Below, piece after piece: positions 44,957-54,078 of a stretch of 64,000 nucleotides of DNA. Source of the stretch: Aequorivita aurantiaca (GTDB lineage Bacteria > Bacteroidota > Bacteroidia > Flavobacteriales > Flavobacteriaceae). The stretch is taken from NCBI RefSeq assembly GCF_030410135.1, contig NZ_JAUGQQ010000001.1:558001-622000 (forward strand), read 5' to 3'. The notes under the pieces are model-generated. The model was not told the origin of the DNA, did no database searches, and worked only from the letters and a program-made list of their open reading frames with translations. The translations under genes and the position numbers were made by a program. Positions within the stretch are counted from its first letter, which is position 1; every line of letters starts with the position of its first letter.

Positions 44957-44964
44957 CAAATATA
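44957..44964 (-). promoter_or_regulatory. -7 element of asnS
   Basis: TATATTTG on the minus strand matches TAnnTTTG exactly, 13 bp before the start codon, implying a very short leader. Confidence 0.45.
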
Positions 44965-45049
44965 CTTCAAAATATTTCCAAAAAAGAAAATACCAAATTC
45001 CAAAAAACGCAAATGGGCCATAAAAAATGCCCGAACAAAGAATGAAGAA

Positions 45050-47437
45050 TTACAAATCCTCTTCCTCGTCCGTCAAGATTTCCATTGCCGGTTTTTTCAT
45101 CGTTTCTTTATTGGCGATACTTTTTTCCAACGAAAGAAGGAGGACGGGCAGCAACAGCAAATTGGACAACATTGCGAAAAGCAATGTGATGGAAACCAAT
45201 GCTCCCAAGGCAACCGTGCCGCCAAAACTGGAAATGGTGAATACGGAAAAGCCGAAGAAAAGAACAATGGAAGTATAGAACATACTCACGGTGCTTTCCC
45301 GCAGTGCCGCGTAGACCGATTTTTTTATTTTCCAATTATTGGCGATGAGTTCCTGCCGGTATTTGGCCAAAAAGTGAATGGTGTCATCCACGGAAATTCC
45401 GAAGGCAATGCTAAAAACCAGAATTGTGGAAGGTTTTATCGGCACGCCCACAAACCCCATTACCCCGGCTGTAATGATTAACGGGAGGAGATTGGGAATT
45501 AGCGAAACCAAAATCATTTTAAAGCTTCTGAACATCCAGGCCATAAATATTGCAATTAGGCAAATGGCCAGCGAAAGTGAAAGAATTAAATTGTTCACTA
45601 AATAATGTGTTCCTTTTTGAAATACCAAGGCTTTGCCCGTAACCGAAACATTATAGCGCTCCGGCGGAAAAACTTTGTTTATTTCATTGTGAAGGTTTTC
45701 CTCTATGCGGTCAAACCTGTCTGGTTTGGTATCTTTCATGAAAGTAGTAATGCGTGCAAATTGACCCGTACTATCCACATAGCTGCTCAATAGGTTGGCA
45801 TTGGTGCCGCTGCTTTTGGCGTAGCTTAAAATGAAATTTTTTTCTTGGCTGTTCGGAAGCTGATAGTATTCTGGATTGCCGTTGTAATAGGCTTGTTTTG
45901 AATATTTCACCAGTTCAACAACGGATAGCGGCTTCGCAAACTCAGGGATTTCCTTAATATGGTCCTGTAGTTCATCTATGCGTTTTAGGGTGGAAAGACT
46001 CATGACGCCTTTTTTCTTTTTGGTGTCCACCATAATTTCCAGAGGCATAATGCCTTCATATTCCCTCTCAAAAAAGCGGATATCATCAAAGAAGCCAGTA
46101 TTCTTCGGCATATCCTCAATTATGCTTCCCGAAATTTTAATGTTGAAAATACCAATTATGCTCGTGCAGAGTAAAAGCACGGCAACAATATAAATAGTGA
46201 TGCGCCGGTCGCGAACCATGCGTTCTATCCAGAGTACAAATTGGTTGATCCATATTCTGTTCAAATGCTTTAGGTGCTTCTCCTTCGGCACAGGCATATA
46301 ACTGTAAATAATGGGAATAATGAGCAGACTCAACAAAAAGATGGCCACAATGTTGATGGAGGCCACAATACCAAATTCACTTAAAAGCTCGCTTTTCACC
46401 AAAATAAAAGTGGCAAAACCGGAAGCAGTGGTGAGATTGGTCATTAGCGTTGCGTTTCCAATTTTGGTAATTACCCGCTGTAAAGATTTTGCCTGATTTC
46501 CGTGAAGTCTAATTTCCTGTTGGTATTTGTTTATAAGGAAAATGCAGTTGGGGATTCCAATTACAATGATAAGTGGCGGAATGAGTGCCGTAAGTACAGT
46601 AATTTCATAATGCATCAGTCCCAAGAACCCGAAGGACCACATAACTCCAATTATAACTGTGACCATGGAAATTATCGTAGCCCGGACGGAACGGAAGAAG
46701 AAAAAGAAAATGAGGGAAGTAACAAACAGCGCCGCACCAATAAACAGGCCTATTTCATCAATGATGCTCTGGGAATTGAGGGTGCGGATGTATGGCATTC
46801 CGGAGGTATAAACTGTTATGCCAGTTTCGGACTCAAATTTTTTGATCAATGGTATTAAATCCTCTATCACAAAATCCTTTCGGGCTGCCGTGTTCACAAT
46901 TTCCTTTTTCATGTAAATTGCCGAGCGAATGCTTTGTTTGTCGGGGCTGTAGATTAGGCCGTCATAAAACGGAAGCTTGTTGAACAGTTCGTCCTTGTAT
47001 TGTGCAAGCGATGCATCAGTAAAAACCGAATCCTGAATGAATGGCACGAGTACAAAACCTGTGGTATCCGTCTTTTTTTCAAGCTTTTTAAGGTTTCCCA
47101 CAGAAAGGGTTAATTCCACTTCATTGAATTTTTCAATGTCCTGCGTTAGCTTGTTCCATGCCGCAAAATTCTTTGGTGTAAAAAGTGATGAATCTTTTAC
47201 ACCCATTACAATTAAATTGCCCTCTTCCCCGAAGTGTGATAGAAATTGGTCATATTCCAGATTGATGGGATGGTCGTCCGGAAGCAGATTTGCCTCGGTA
47301 TAAGTGAAGCGCATGTTTTTCCACTGCAGTGCCAGTAGGATGGTAATGCTTAAAATAACCAATAAAATCCAGGTGCGGTTGCGTAGTATAAAGCGCGCAA
47401 CCCAACCCCAAAAACCAATGCTGAAAAGTTTGTTCAA
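45050..47437 (-). CDS. MMPL/RND-superfamily transporter, sterol-sensing-domain type
   Basis: This 795-residue inner-membrane protein has two repeats of one helix, a large periplasmic domain and five helices (12 in total). A typical first helix is ILLVILSITILLALQW, then SFGFLGLMHYEITVLTALIPPLIIVIGIPN and, in the second half, LLPLIITAGVMGFVGVPIKPSTILVFSIAFGISVDDTIHF. The GISVDD segment matches the proton-relay region of MMPL/HpnN-like exporters. There is no adaptor gene next to it, unlike the pump at 19555, so it may work alone, perhaps on lipids. Substrate unknown. Confidence 0.85.
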   Translation of the reverse strand: MNKLFSIGFWGWVARFILRNRTWILLVILSITILLALQWKNMRFTYTEANLLPDDHPINLEYDQFLSHFGEEGNLIVMGVKDSSLFTPKNFAAWNKLTQDIEKFNEVELTLSVGNLKKLEKKTDTTGFVLVPFIQDSVFTDASLAQYKDELFNKLPFYDGLIYSPDKQSIRSAIYMKKEIVNTAARKDFVIEDLIPLIKKFESETGITVYTSGMPYIRTLNSQSIIDEIGLFIGAALFVTSLIFFFFFRSVRATIISMVTVIIGVMWSFGFLGLMHYEITVLTALIPPLIIVIGIPNCIFLINKYQQEIRLHGNQAKSLQRVITKIGNATLMTNLTTASGFATFILVKSELLSEFGIVASINIVAIFLLSLLIIPIIYSYMPVPKEKHLKHLNRIWINQFVLWIERMVRDRRITIYIVAVLLLCTSIIGIFNIKISGSIIEDMPKNTGFFDDIRFFEREYEGIMPLEIMVDTKKKKGVMSLSTLKRIDELQDHIKEIPEFAKPLSVVELVKYSKQAYYNGNPEYYQLPNSQEKNFILSYAKSSGTNANLLSSYVDSTGQFARITTFMKDTKPDRFDRIEENLHNEINKVFPPERYNVSVTGKALVFQKGTHYLVNNLILSLSLAICLIAIFMAWMFRSFKMILVSLIPNLLPLIITAGVMGFVGVPIKPSTILVFSIAFGISVDDTIHFLAKYRQELIANNWKIKKSVYAALRESTVSMFYTSIVLFFGFSVFTISSFGGTVALGALVSITLLFAMLSNLLLLPVLLLSLEKSIANKETMKKPAMEILTDEEEDL

Positions 47438-47470
47438 AACAATTTTTTTATAGTATCAACAAAGGTAAGT

Positions 47471-47508
47471 ATTCCCAATTAGTAGGGCATTTTTTTTTTT
47501 TTGGGAAT
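47471..47508. repeat. Inverted repeat with a 13-T run
   Basis: ATTCCCAA (47471-47478) and TTGGGAAT (47501-47508) flank a spacer that includes thirteen consecutive T (47490-47502). It lies between the beta-barrel gene and the MMPL gene. It could be a weak terminator for the beta-barrel gene, and the T run is length-unstable in principle. Confidence 0.4.
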
Positions 47509-47546
47509 TTGGATACAACATTCAGCAAAAGGCCAATGCGAACTGC

Positions 47547-48830
47547 CTACAGCTTCAGATTGAATGTAAACTTAAAGGAAATATTATCCTCTAAATCCGG
47601 TAAATTATAAAAACCATAACGGTATGCAAAGCTAAGCCCGAAACCAAGGGCAATCTTGTTGAGTTCAAAACCGGCTTCGTTGTAAAAATGGTCCAGCTGG
47701 TTAAAGGAAATTCCAAAGTGATCTTCCGGATTGCTCATTTCGCCAATAGCGTGCCGTGATAGCAAGACCAATTCTGGTTTCCAATTTTTTGCGAGCTTAA
47801 ATCTTCTAAACGTATGCTTCAATTGGAACATCGCCAGTTTATCGGAATAGAATTCCCCAAAATACATGGTTTCAAAACTCTGCACCCCCGCCACCGAAAA
47901 TCTATTGAAAAGCCTTTCCTTAGTGGGTTGGTTGGGAAACGCATGGAATAAATGAGTTAACGGAACATCCCCATTGGCAAGCACTCCCTGCAATAAAAAA
48001 CTGGTTCGGGACAAATTTTTCCTTTCAATATCGTAGTCCAATTTTAACCCAAACTTCGCATAATTGAAATCACTTCCTGCAATTCCCTTAAACCCTTTAG
48101 TAATTTGGGCGCTCACTTTTGGCAAAACATCCGTGGCCACTTTCTTTCCATCGGAATTCACAATGGAATCAGTCCGCAATTTCACACGAAAAGCCAGAAT
48201 TGCTTCTGCGAGCTGGTATTCGTTATAGCCCCTGCCGTCATTAATGAAATAATATTCCTCGAAATTGCCAACATCGGAATGTTGTACCCGTAGCTCGGTG
48301 AGAATTTTTGGCGAAAGTTCGCTTTGTATGTTGGCCTGCCACTTGGTGTATTTATAAAACTGAATAATATTTAGCAATCGCGGTTCAAAAAGAGAATAAA
48401 ATCTGGCGTCGGTCAAGAAATCATACGTGCCTATTTCTTTGATATCATCAACATAATAAAGGCTTACCCAAGCTTTTTTCTCTTTATTTAAAAGAGCGCT
48501 CCCGCCCAGGCTATATTTAAATGTTTGGTCTTTAAACCCGTATGCCACATAGCCGCCAAGGTTGTAGTTCTCAAATAATTTTTCATTGGTAACCCCACCG
48601 ATTCCCAATCGTAATCCTTCGTGTATATTGTATTTAAATAATGTTTTGAGATCTATGTCGAAAAAACCAACGGGAAGATAACCGGTGGTGAACGGATGTC
48701 CTTTTTTCTCGGAAAAGTCAGCGATTGTTTTTTTTATTCCTGAAACAGAATCCTTCTCCGTTCCATTGGTTTCTTGCCCAAAAGCCGAAATTGTTATCAG
48801 CAATGAAAGAAGAAATATTAGTATACGCAT
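47547..48830 (-). CDS. Outer-membrane beta-barrel protein, resembles the barrel half of DUF5686 proteins
   Basis: This 427-residue protein has a signal peptide (MRILIFLLSLLITISAFGQ). Barrel-like strands include GLRLGIGGVTNEKLFENYNLGGYVAYGFKD, then FKYSLGGSALLN and onward, ending in aromatic/hydrophobic FKFTFNLKL. The first strands look like the C-terminal barrel of the DUF5686 family. That family is about 800 residues with a carboxypeptidase-like N-terminal domain, which is missing here. It may be a short version or a distinct barrel family. No neighbouring operon is obvious; frr lies downstream on the same strand after a terminator. Confidence 0.7.
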   Translation of the reverse strand: MRILIFLLSLLITISAFGQETNGTEKDSVSGIKKTIADFSEKKGHPFTTGYLPVGFFDIDLKTLFKYNIHEGLRLGIGGVTNEKLFENYNLGGYVAYGFKDQTFKYSLGGSALLNKEKKAWVSLYYVDDIKEIGTYDFLTDARFYSLFEPRLLNIIQFYKYTKWQANIQSELSPKILTELRVQHSDVGNFEEYYFINDGRGYNEYQLAEAILAFRVKLRTDSIVNSDGKKVATDVLPKVSAQITKGFKGIAGSDFNYAKFGLKLDYDIERKNLSRTSFLLQGVLANGDVPLTHLFHAFPNQPTKERLFNRFSVAGVQSFETMYFGEFYSDKLAMFQLKHTFRRFKLAKNWKPELVLLSRHAIGEMSNPEDHFGISFNQLDHFYNEAGFELNKIALGFGLSFAYRYGFYNLPDLEDNISFKFTFNLKL

Positions 48831-48865
48831 AAGATTATTGGGAAGTTTCTTTTGGTTTAAAAGTA

Positions 48866-48892
48866 AAAAGAAAGCGGCATAGTAGCCGCTTT
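48866..48892 (-). terminator. Terminator of pyrH-frr
   Basis: AAAGCGGC (48871-48878) pairs with GCCGCTTT (48885-48892) around a 6-nt loop, followed on the minus strand by a T-rich tail. It lies 30 bp past the frr stop. Confidence 0.8.
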
Positions 48893-48921
48893 ATTGTATA
48901 TAGTTTAACGAAAACAGAAGT

Positions 48922-49476
48922 TTAGACTGTCATTATTTCTTTTTCTTTTTTCGCTAAAATCTCATCGATTTTTTTAATATGTTGATTGGTCATTTCCTGA
49001 ATATCCTCTTCCAGACTTTTCTTCAAATCTTCCGAAATTTCCAAACCTTTAAGCTCATTGTTGGCGTTTTTCCGGTCATTGCGGACTCCAATTTTTGCTT
49101 CCTCGGCAGCGGCTTTGGCTTGTTTTGCTAAATCCCTTCGGCGTTCCTCCGTTAATGGCGGAACTGAAATAATAACACTTTCACCATTGTTCATGGGGTT
49201 AAAACCAATGTTGGCCAAATGGATGCCGCGCTCAATTTCTGGAATCATGTTTTTCTCCCACGGTTGTATGGTAATAGTCATTCCATCAGGAGTGCTCACG
49301 TTTGCCACTTGGCTCAGGGGCGTTTGGCTTCCATAATAATCCACCATAACGCTTCCAACCATTGCCGGTGACGCTTTGCCGGCGCGAATGTTCACCAATT
49401 CTTTTTCAAGATGTTTTATGGCATTGCCCATTGCTTCTTTGGCGCCATCAATTAAAAAATCTATTTCGTCTTCCAT
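48922..49476 (-). CDS. frr: Ribosome recycling factor
   Basis: This 184-residue factor splits post-termination ribosomes together with EF-G. Typical segments are LVNIRAGKASPAMVGSVMVDYYGSQTPLSQVANVS, IQPWEKNMIPEIERGI and VPPLTEERRRDLAKQAK. Length is normal. It is the last gene of pyrH-frr, 101 bp after pyrH, and is followed by a terminator. Confidence 0.97.
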   Translation of the reverse strand: MEDEIDFLIDGAKEAMGNAIKHLEKELVNIRAGKASPAMVGSVMVDYYGSQTPLSQVANVSTPDGMTITIQPWEKNMIPEIERGIHLANIGFNPMNNGESVIISVPPLTEERRRDLAKQAKAAAEEAKIGVRNDRKNANNELKGLEISEDLKKSLEEDIQEMTNQHIKKIDEILAKKEKEIMTV

Positions 49477-49577
49477 AACATGCCCGAATTTCGACTCCGC
49501 TCAATATAAACTGCGGCGGGTACCTTTTAATTAAACTTAATTTTTATATTTATTTTTTCCCATTGGGAGTAAGGGGA

Positions 49578-50285
49578 CTACAAATTCACTTTTGTCCCGA
49601 TCTTTTCTCCGGAAACCACTTTCAACAAATTTCCTTTTGTGTTCATATCAAAAACTATAATTGGTAATTCATTTTCCTGGCTAAGGGTGAAGGCGGTCGT
49701 GTCCATGACCTTCAGGCCTTTCTGCAACACATCTTCAAAACTGATAAAATCGAATTTTGTTGCAAGCTTGTCTTTTTCGGGATCGCTGGTATAAATTCCG
49801 TCCACGCGGGTTCCTTTTAAAATAACATCTGCGCCTATTTCTATGGCGCGTAGAACTGCAGCCGAATCAGTAGTAAAATAAGGATTTCCCGTTCCTCCGC
49901 CGAAAATAACAACGCGTCCTTTTTCCAAATGGCGAATGGCTTTTCTTCGGATAAAAGGCTCGGCAACTTCATTTATGTTTATGGCGCTTTGCAACCGTGT
50001 GGCAACTTCCTCATTCTCCAACGCGCTTTGCAATGCCAATCCATTTATAACGGTTGCAAGCATGCCCATGTGGTCCCCCTGCACTCTGTCCATGCCACTG
50101 CTGGCACCGGAAAGACCTCTAAAAATATTTCCGCCACCTATAACGATGGCAACTTCCACACCTTTGTTGATAATCTGTTTTATTTCGTGTGCATATTCTT
50201 TAAGCCGAACGGGATCTATACCATATTGTTGGTCACCCATCAAGGCTTCACCGGAAAGTTTTAAAAGAATTCTTTTGTAGTACAT
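49578..50285 (-). CDS. pyrH: Uridylate (UMP) kinase
   Basis: This 235-residue amino-acid-kinase-fold enzyme phosphorylates UMP to UDP. The ATP-binding start is [22 protein letters not shown] and [18 protein letters not shown] are the UMP-binding and catalytic segments. It functions as a hexamer regulated by GTP and UTP in known homologues. It is separated from its usual partner tsf by a secreted peptidase gene on the other strand. A TATTTTTG -7 lies 17 bp before the start. Confidence 0.97.
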   Translation of the reverse strand: MYYKRILLKLSGEALMGDQQYGIDPVRLKEYAHEIKQIINKGVEVAIVIGGGNIFRGLSGASSGMDRVQGDHMGMLATVINGLALQSALENEEVATRLQSAININEVAEPFIRRKAIRHLEKGRVVIFGGGTGNPYFTTDSAAVLRAIEIGADVILKGTRVDGIYTSDPEKDKLATKFDFISFEDVLQKGLKVMDTTAFTLSQENELPIIVFDMNTKGNLLKVVSGEKIGTKVNL

Positions 50286-50302
50286 GTCCTTTTTTTACAG
50301 CG

Positions 50303-50310
50303 CAAAAATA
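50303..50310 (-). promoter_or_regulatory. -7 element of pyrH-frr
   Basis: TATTTTTG on the minus strand matches TAnnTTTG exactly, 17 bp before the pyrH start. It gives pyrH-frr a promoter separate from rplM-rpsI-rpsB-tsf. Confidence 0.5.
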
Positions 50311-50463
50311 AAGAAAATTATTGATGCGATGTGAGAATTGGAAAAAAGTAGTTCAGAAGTAGTCGTTCTCCAAATGGCCATAACCGGATTTTTTTTGATG
50401 ACATTTTCCAAAGCATTCCGATTCCTAAGTAGTGATTCAATTAACCTTTTAAAAACCATCAAA

Positions 50464-51858
50464 ATGAAAATACAATTACTTTTTTTATTATTGGGCGGTT
50501 CATATTTTATGACAGCTCAAAACCTGGATTTACAAGCTCCCGCAAGTTCCGTTACTTTTCATCCCGTTTCCTTGCCGAAAACGGAATGTATATCCGATGC
50601 GCAACGAGCCGAGATTTGGCAGGAAATAGATTATAACAAGCCTGCTATTCTTAAAAAAAACCCGAATGTTTATGAACATCGCGGGGCGCATCCTTTATTT
50701 ATACTGCCGTTTAAACCCAAACAAGGTTTTAGCGATTATGGGTACTATTCCCTGTTTAACCAAGTGGATCATAACATAACGCCTAACGGAAATTTGCTGG
50801 ATTACAATTGTGGGCAAAGAACCTATGATCAAGCTAACAGCAATCACAAAGGCACTGATTATGTAGTATGGCCGTATCCATGGAAAAAAATGGATGAGAA
50901 TGTCATGGAAATAATTGCCGCTGCCGCTGGAACCATTGAAGTTAAAAGAGATGGCAATTTTGACCGCGGCTGTGAAAATAACGGAAATAACAATTGGAAT
51001 GGAATACAACTAATCCATGCTGATGGTTCCCGAACATTTTATTGGCATTTTAAAGATGGTTCACTAACGTCTAAAGAGGTGGGCGATACGGTAGAAGTGG
51101 GAGAATTTTTAGGCCATGCCGGTAGCTCGGGTAGCAGTGACATACCCCACTTGCATTTTGAGGTTTATGATGCTAGCGTTTCTAGAATAGACCCCTATGC
51201 TGGGCCTTGCAATAATTTGAATGCAGATAGCTGGTGGATTGATCAGCCGGATTATTTTGTTCCCGAAATATTAACGCTCTCCACCCATAACTCAGACAAT
51301 TTTGACTCAGAGTGTGGCGTAGCTGAAAATACCTATGAGGAACTGAATTTTGAAAATGGAGAAACCATCAGATTCCGAATATTTTATCGCGATCTCCAAT
51401 TAAATTCCAATACCCATATCACAGTTAGAAAACCGGACAACAGCATTCTTTATGAGTATGACTTTGATTCCCCTTGGCCAGATTACACAGCGGCGTGGGC
51501 ACAATGGAATTTCCCAGTGGATGCTTCTTGGCCAACCGGAGTATATACCGTTTCGGCGGATTTTGGCGGTAATTCCTATGAAACTATCTTTGGGGTACGA
51601 ACTAATTTAGGTCTTGAAGATTTAACTCAAAACGAAATAGTGCTATATCCAAACCCAACTTCGAAAACCATATTTGTTGAAGCCAGTTCGCAAATTGATA
51701 AGATTCAAATTTTTGACTTAACTGGGAGGAAAGTTTTAGAAATTCCCTCTTTGGGTAAAAAGGCAGAATTGAATTTGGGTTATTTAACAACCGGAATCTA
51801 TATGGCAGTTATTTCTTCCGAAGGAAAAAAGGCAGTTAAGAAGATTGTGAAAGAATAA
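50464..51858 (+). CDS. Secreted M23-family (LytM) peptidase with T9SS sorting domain
   Basis: This 464-residue protein has a signal peptide (MKIQLLFLLLGGSYFMTAQ). The ATG at 50464 is preferred over an earlier in-frame TTG because only it begins directly with a signal peptide. The peptidase core carries HKGTDYVVWPYPW (HxxxD zinc ligands), a YWHFKDGS segment, and the HLHFEVYD motif. Known M23 enzymes cut peptidoglycan cross-bridges or glycine-rich proteins. Beyond about residue 290 lies a beta-sandwich-like region, then a T9SS C-terminal domain starting IVLYPNPTSKTIFVEASS. It lies between tsf and pyrH on the opposite strand. Confidence 0.92.
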   Translation: MKIQLLFLLLGGSYFMTAQNLDLQAPASSVTFHPVSLPKTECISDAQRAEIWQEIDYNKPAILKKNPNVYEHRGAHPLFILPFKPKQGFSDYGYYSLFNQVDHNITPNGNLLDYNCGQRTYDQANSNHKGTDYVVWPYPWKKMDENVMEIIAAAAGTIEVKRDGNFDRGCENNGNNNWNGIQLIHADGSRTFYWHFKDGSLTSKEVGDTVEVGEFLGHAGSSGSSDIPHLHFEVYDASVSRIDPYAGPCNNLNADSWWIDQPDYFVPEILTLSTHNSDNFDSECGVAENTYEELNFENGETIRFRIFYRDLQLNSNTHITVRKPDNSILYEYDFDSPWPDYTAAWAQWNFPVDASWPTGVYTVSADFGGNSYETIFGVRTNLGLEDLTQNEIVLYPNPTSKTIFVEASSQIDKIQIFDLTGRKVLEIPSLGKKAELNLGYLTTGIYMAVISSEGKKAVKKIVKE

Positions 51859-51880
51859 CTCTTGAAATAATACCATAAAA

Positions 51881-51908
51881 AAAGAGGCTGAAATTAATCA
51901 GCCTCTTT
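51881..51908. terminator. Bidirectional terminator between the M23 peptidase gene and tsf
   Basis: An 11-bp stem (51881-51891 with 51898-51908) around a 6-nt loop is flanked by A-rich sequence on the left and TTTTG on the right. Confidence 0.85.
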
Positions 51909-51930
51909 TGTTTTAAATATGTTGAAAAGC

Positions 51931-52896
51931 TTATGCCAAAGAAACTCTCTTAAAGCCAACAACCTCAACATCGCCATACGTTTTTACGTAATCTGCAACG
52001 TTCTTTTTGTCGTCTTTAATAAAATTTTGGTCAAGCAACGCTTTTTCGTGATCCATTGTAGTATTGTCGCTAATAAAACGCTCAATTTTTCCTGGAAGGA
52101 TTTTATCCCAAATTTGCTCTGGCTTGCCTTCAGCTTTCAATTCCGCTTTTGCGTCAGCTTCAGCCTGCGCCAAAACTTCTGGAGTCAATTGTGCTCTTGA
52201 AATGTACTTAGGAACGTTTTTAAGTGTCTTGCCCAAACGGCCAAGCTCAATGTTTTCCTTTTCAATTTCAGCAATTCTTGCCTCAGTTTCTGATTCAATA
52301 AAAGCTGGGTCAAAATCTTTGTACGAAAGGGTAGAAGCGCCCATTGAAGCCACTTGCATCGATACATCCTTCGCCAATTCCTCAGCGTTGTTCACAGATT
52401 TTGAAAGACCTGTTAACGCAGCAATTTTGTTACCGTGAACGTAGGAACCAACGAATGGAGCTTCCAAAATTTCGTAGCCACCAATCTCGATTTTTTCACC
52501 AATTACACCAGTTTGTTCAGTTAATTTCTCCGCAACGGTAATGCCATCAAACTTTGAATTCAAAAATTCTTCTTTTGAAGAAGTGTTCAATGCAATCTCG
52601 GCCATTTTGTTTGCCATTTCAACGAAAGAATCATTTTTAGCAACAAAATCCGTTTCGCAGTTCAAGGAAATAGCCACTCCTTTAGTGTTATCACTATTCA
52701 CTTTTGCTGTTGCAACACCTTCGCTGGAATCGCGGTCTGCTCTTTTTTCGGCAATCTTCTGTCCTTTTTTTCTAAGGATGGTGATTGCTTCTTCCATATT
52801 TCCGTCTGCCTCTACCAATGCCTTTTTACAGTCCATCATTCCGGCGCCGGTGGCTTGTCTAAGTTTATTTACTTCTGCGGCTGTTATGTTTGCCAT
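51931..52896 (-). CDS. tsf: Elongation factor Ts
   Basis: This 321-residue nucleotide-exchange factor recycles EF-Tu-GDP. The N-terminal UBA-like domain is AAEVNKLRQATGAGMMDCKKALVEADGNMEEAI. The conserved EF-Tu contact TDFVAKNDSF is present. A dimerisation/insertion region spans about 150-270, and the C-terminus has VADYVKTYG. It lies 98 bp after rpsB and probably shares its transcript. It ends in a terminator shared with the M23 gene. Confidence 0.97.
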   Translation of the reverse strand: MANITAAEVNKLRQATGAGMMDCKKALVEADGNMEEAITILRKKGQKIAEKRADRDSSEGVATAKVNSDNTKGVAISLNCETDFVAKNDSFVEMANKMAEIALNTSSKEEFLNSKFDGITVAEKLTEQTGVIGEKIEIGGYEILEAPFVGSYVHGNKIAALTGLSKSVNNAEELAKDVSMQVASMGASTLSYKDFDPAFIESETEARIAEIEKENIELGRLGKTLKNVPKYISRAQLTPEVLAQAEADAKAELKAEGKPEQIWDKILPGKIERFISDNTTMDHEKALLDQNFIKDDKKNVADYVKTYGDVEVVGFKRVSLA

Positions 52897-52994
52897 TTTT
52901 TTAAATTTTAAAAGTTTAAGATTAAAAAAAGTCGTTCAATATGTTTTCAGTAAAGAAAAGAACCAAACGACTTTTAAATTTTAAGATACCGTTA

Positions 52995-53879
52995 TTATTC
53001 TTCTTCGTTAAGAACTTCCTTTTTCGATTTTTGACGAACAGGCTGCTTTGCTTCCTCCATTGCCTCAACATCTTCTCCATCTGTGGAAGGAACTTCTACG
53101 TTAGTTCGTGCTCTTTTGCCATCAGTTCTCGGAGTTTTCGCTTTCTTTGCCATTCCTTCTTCCTCGTCCTCATCTTCTTCCTTGCCCGATTTTCTTTCGG
53201 AAAGACCTTCAATAATGGCTTCGGAAACAAAGCCCATAACGCTTTCAATAGATTTTGAAGCGTCATCATTACTTGGAATTACATAATCAATAGATCGTGG
53301 ATCGCTGTTAGTGTCAACCATTGCGAAAATTGGGATATTAAGTTTTAGTGCTTCAGCAACCGCAATATGCTCACGGGTGGTGTCAACAATAAAAAGTGCT
53401 GCGGGAAGACGGCTCATATCAGAAATGGAACCTAGGTTCTTTTCCAATTTTGCGCGAAGACGATCAACGGCCAAACGCTCTTTCTTTGAAAGGGTGTTGA
53501 AAGTTCCGTCCTGCTTCATTCTATCTATAGAAGCCATTTTCTTTACGGCCTTACGGATAGTTACAAAGTTGGTAAGCATACCACCGGGCCATCTTTCAGT
53601 GATGTAGGGCATGTTCGCGTTCTTTGCTTTTTCAGCAACAATGTCTTTCGCCTGTTTTTTGGTAGCTACAAAAAGGATTTTGCGTCCACTGGCTGCAATT
53701 TTTTTAAGGGCTTCATTGGCCTCTTGGATTTTTGCAGCGGTTTTGTAAAGGTTGATAATGTGGATCCCGTTGCGCTCCATATAGATATAAGGCGCCATGT
53801 TCGGGTTCCATTTGCGGGTAAGGTGGCCAAAATGCACACCAGCTTCAAGTAAGTCTTTTACTTCTACTTTTTTTGCCAT
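52995..53879 (-). CDS. rpsB: 30S ribosomal protein S2 with charged C-terminal extension
   Basis: The protein begins KVEVKDLLEAGVHFGHLTRKWNP, the standard S2 start. It continues with YIYMERNGIHIINLYKT, RWPGGMLTNF and IPIFAMVDTNSDP. At 294 residues it is about 50 longer than E. coli S2 (241). The extra tail (from about residue 232) is a low-complexity alternation of acidic and basic residues with repeated T-D-G/E units. It is preceded by a 199-bp gap with strong secondary structure after rpsI. The tail is common in Bacteroidota, but its role is not known to me. Confidence 0.96.
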   Translation of the reverse strand: MAKKVEVKDLLEAGVHFGHLTRKWNPNMAPYIYMERNGIHIINLYKTAAKIQEANEALKKIAASGRKILFVATKKQAKDIVAEKAKNANMPYITERWPGGMLTNFVTIRKAVKKMASIDRMKQDGTFNTLSKKERLAVDRLRAKLEKNLGSISDMSRLPAALFIVDTTREHIAVAEALKLNIPIFAMVDTNSDPRSIDYVIPSNDDASKSIESVMGFVSEAIIEGLSERKSGKEEDEDEEEGMAKKAKTPRTDGKRARTNVEVPSTDGEDVEAMEEAKQPVRQKSKKEVLNEEE

Positions 53880-53950
53880 TTTTGTTTTAGTTTACGTTCT
53901 GTGAAAGGATAGCAACCGTTTCTAAAAATGAATTTGGTTTAGATGCTAAA

Positions 53951-53974
53951 CTAACTCCCGAATTTTTCGAGTTA
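53951..53974 (-). promoter_or_regulatory. Hairpin in the rpsB leader
   Basis: TAACT pairs with AGTTA at the two ends, with an inner CGAA/TTCG stem capped by a TTT loop. It lies about 75 bp before the rpsB start and could be part of an S2 autoregulatory leader. This is inference. Confidence 0.3.
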
Positions 53975-54012
53975 ACAGCTTTTTAATTAATAATGAATAT
54001 GAACTTGGTTTT

Positions 54013-54077
54013 AAATTATTGGTTACTGAGTTATTAATTGTTTGTAATAACCCAGTAACACAATAACCCAATAATTT
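54013..54077 (-). repeat. Large imperfect inverted repeat between rpsI and rpsB
   Basis: The left arm (about 54013-54036, containing ATTATTGG, TTACTG and GTTATTA) pairs with the right arm (about 54044-54077, containing TAATAACCCAGTAA and CCAATAATT). The stem starts 2 bp past the rpsI stop. The right arm contains near-tandem units of the type AATAACCCA. A processing site or attenuator is possible; there is no T tract for a simple terminator. Confidence 0.5.
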
Positions 54078-54078
54078 A

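Noticed and set aside
54001-54077. CRISPR-like repeats in the rpsI-rpsB gap
   Set aside because: The repeated units are short, imperfect and form an inverted repeat; there are no equal-length spacers or cas genes.
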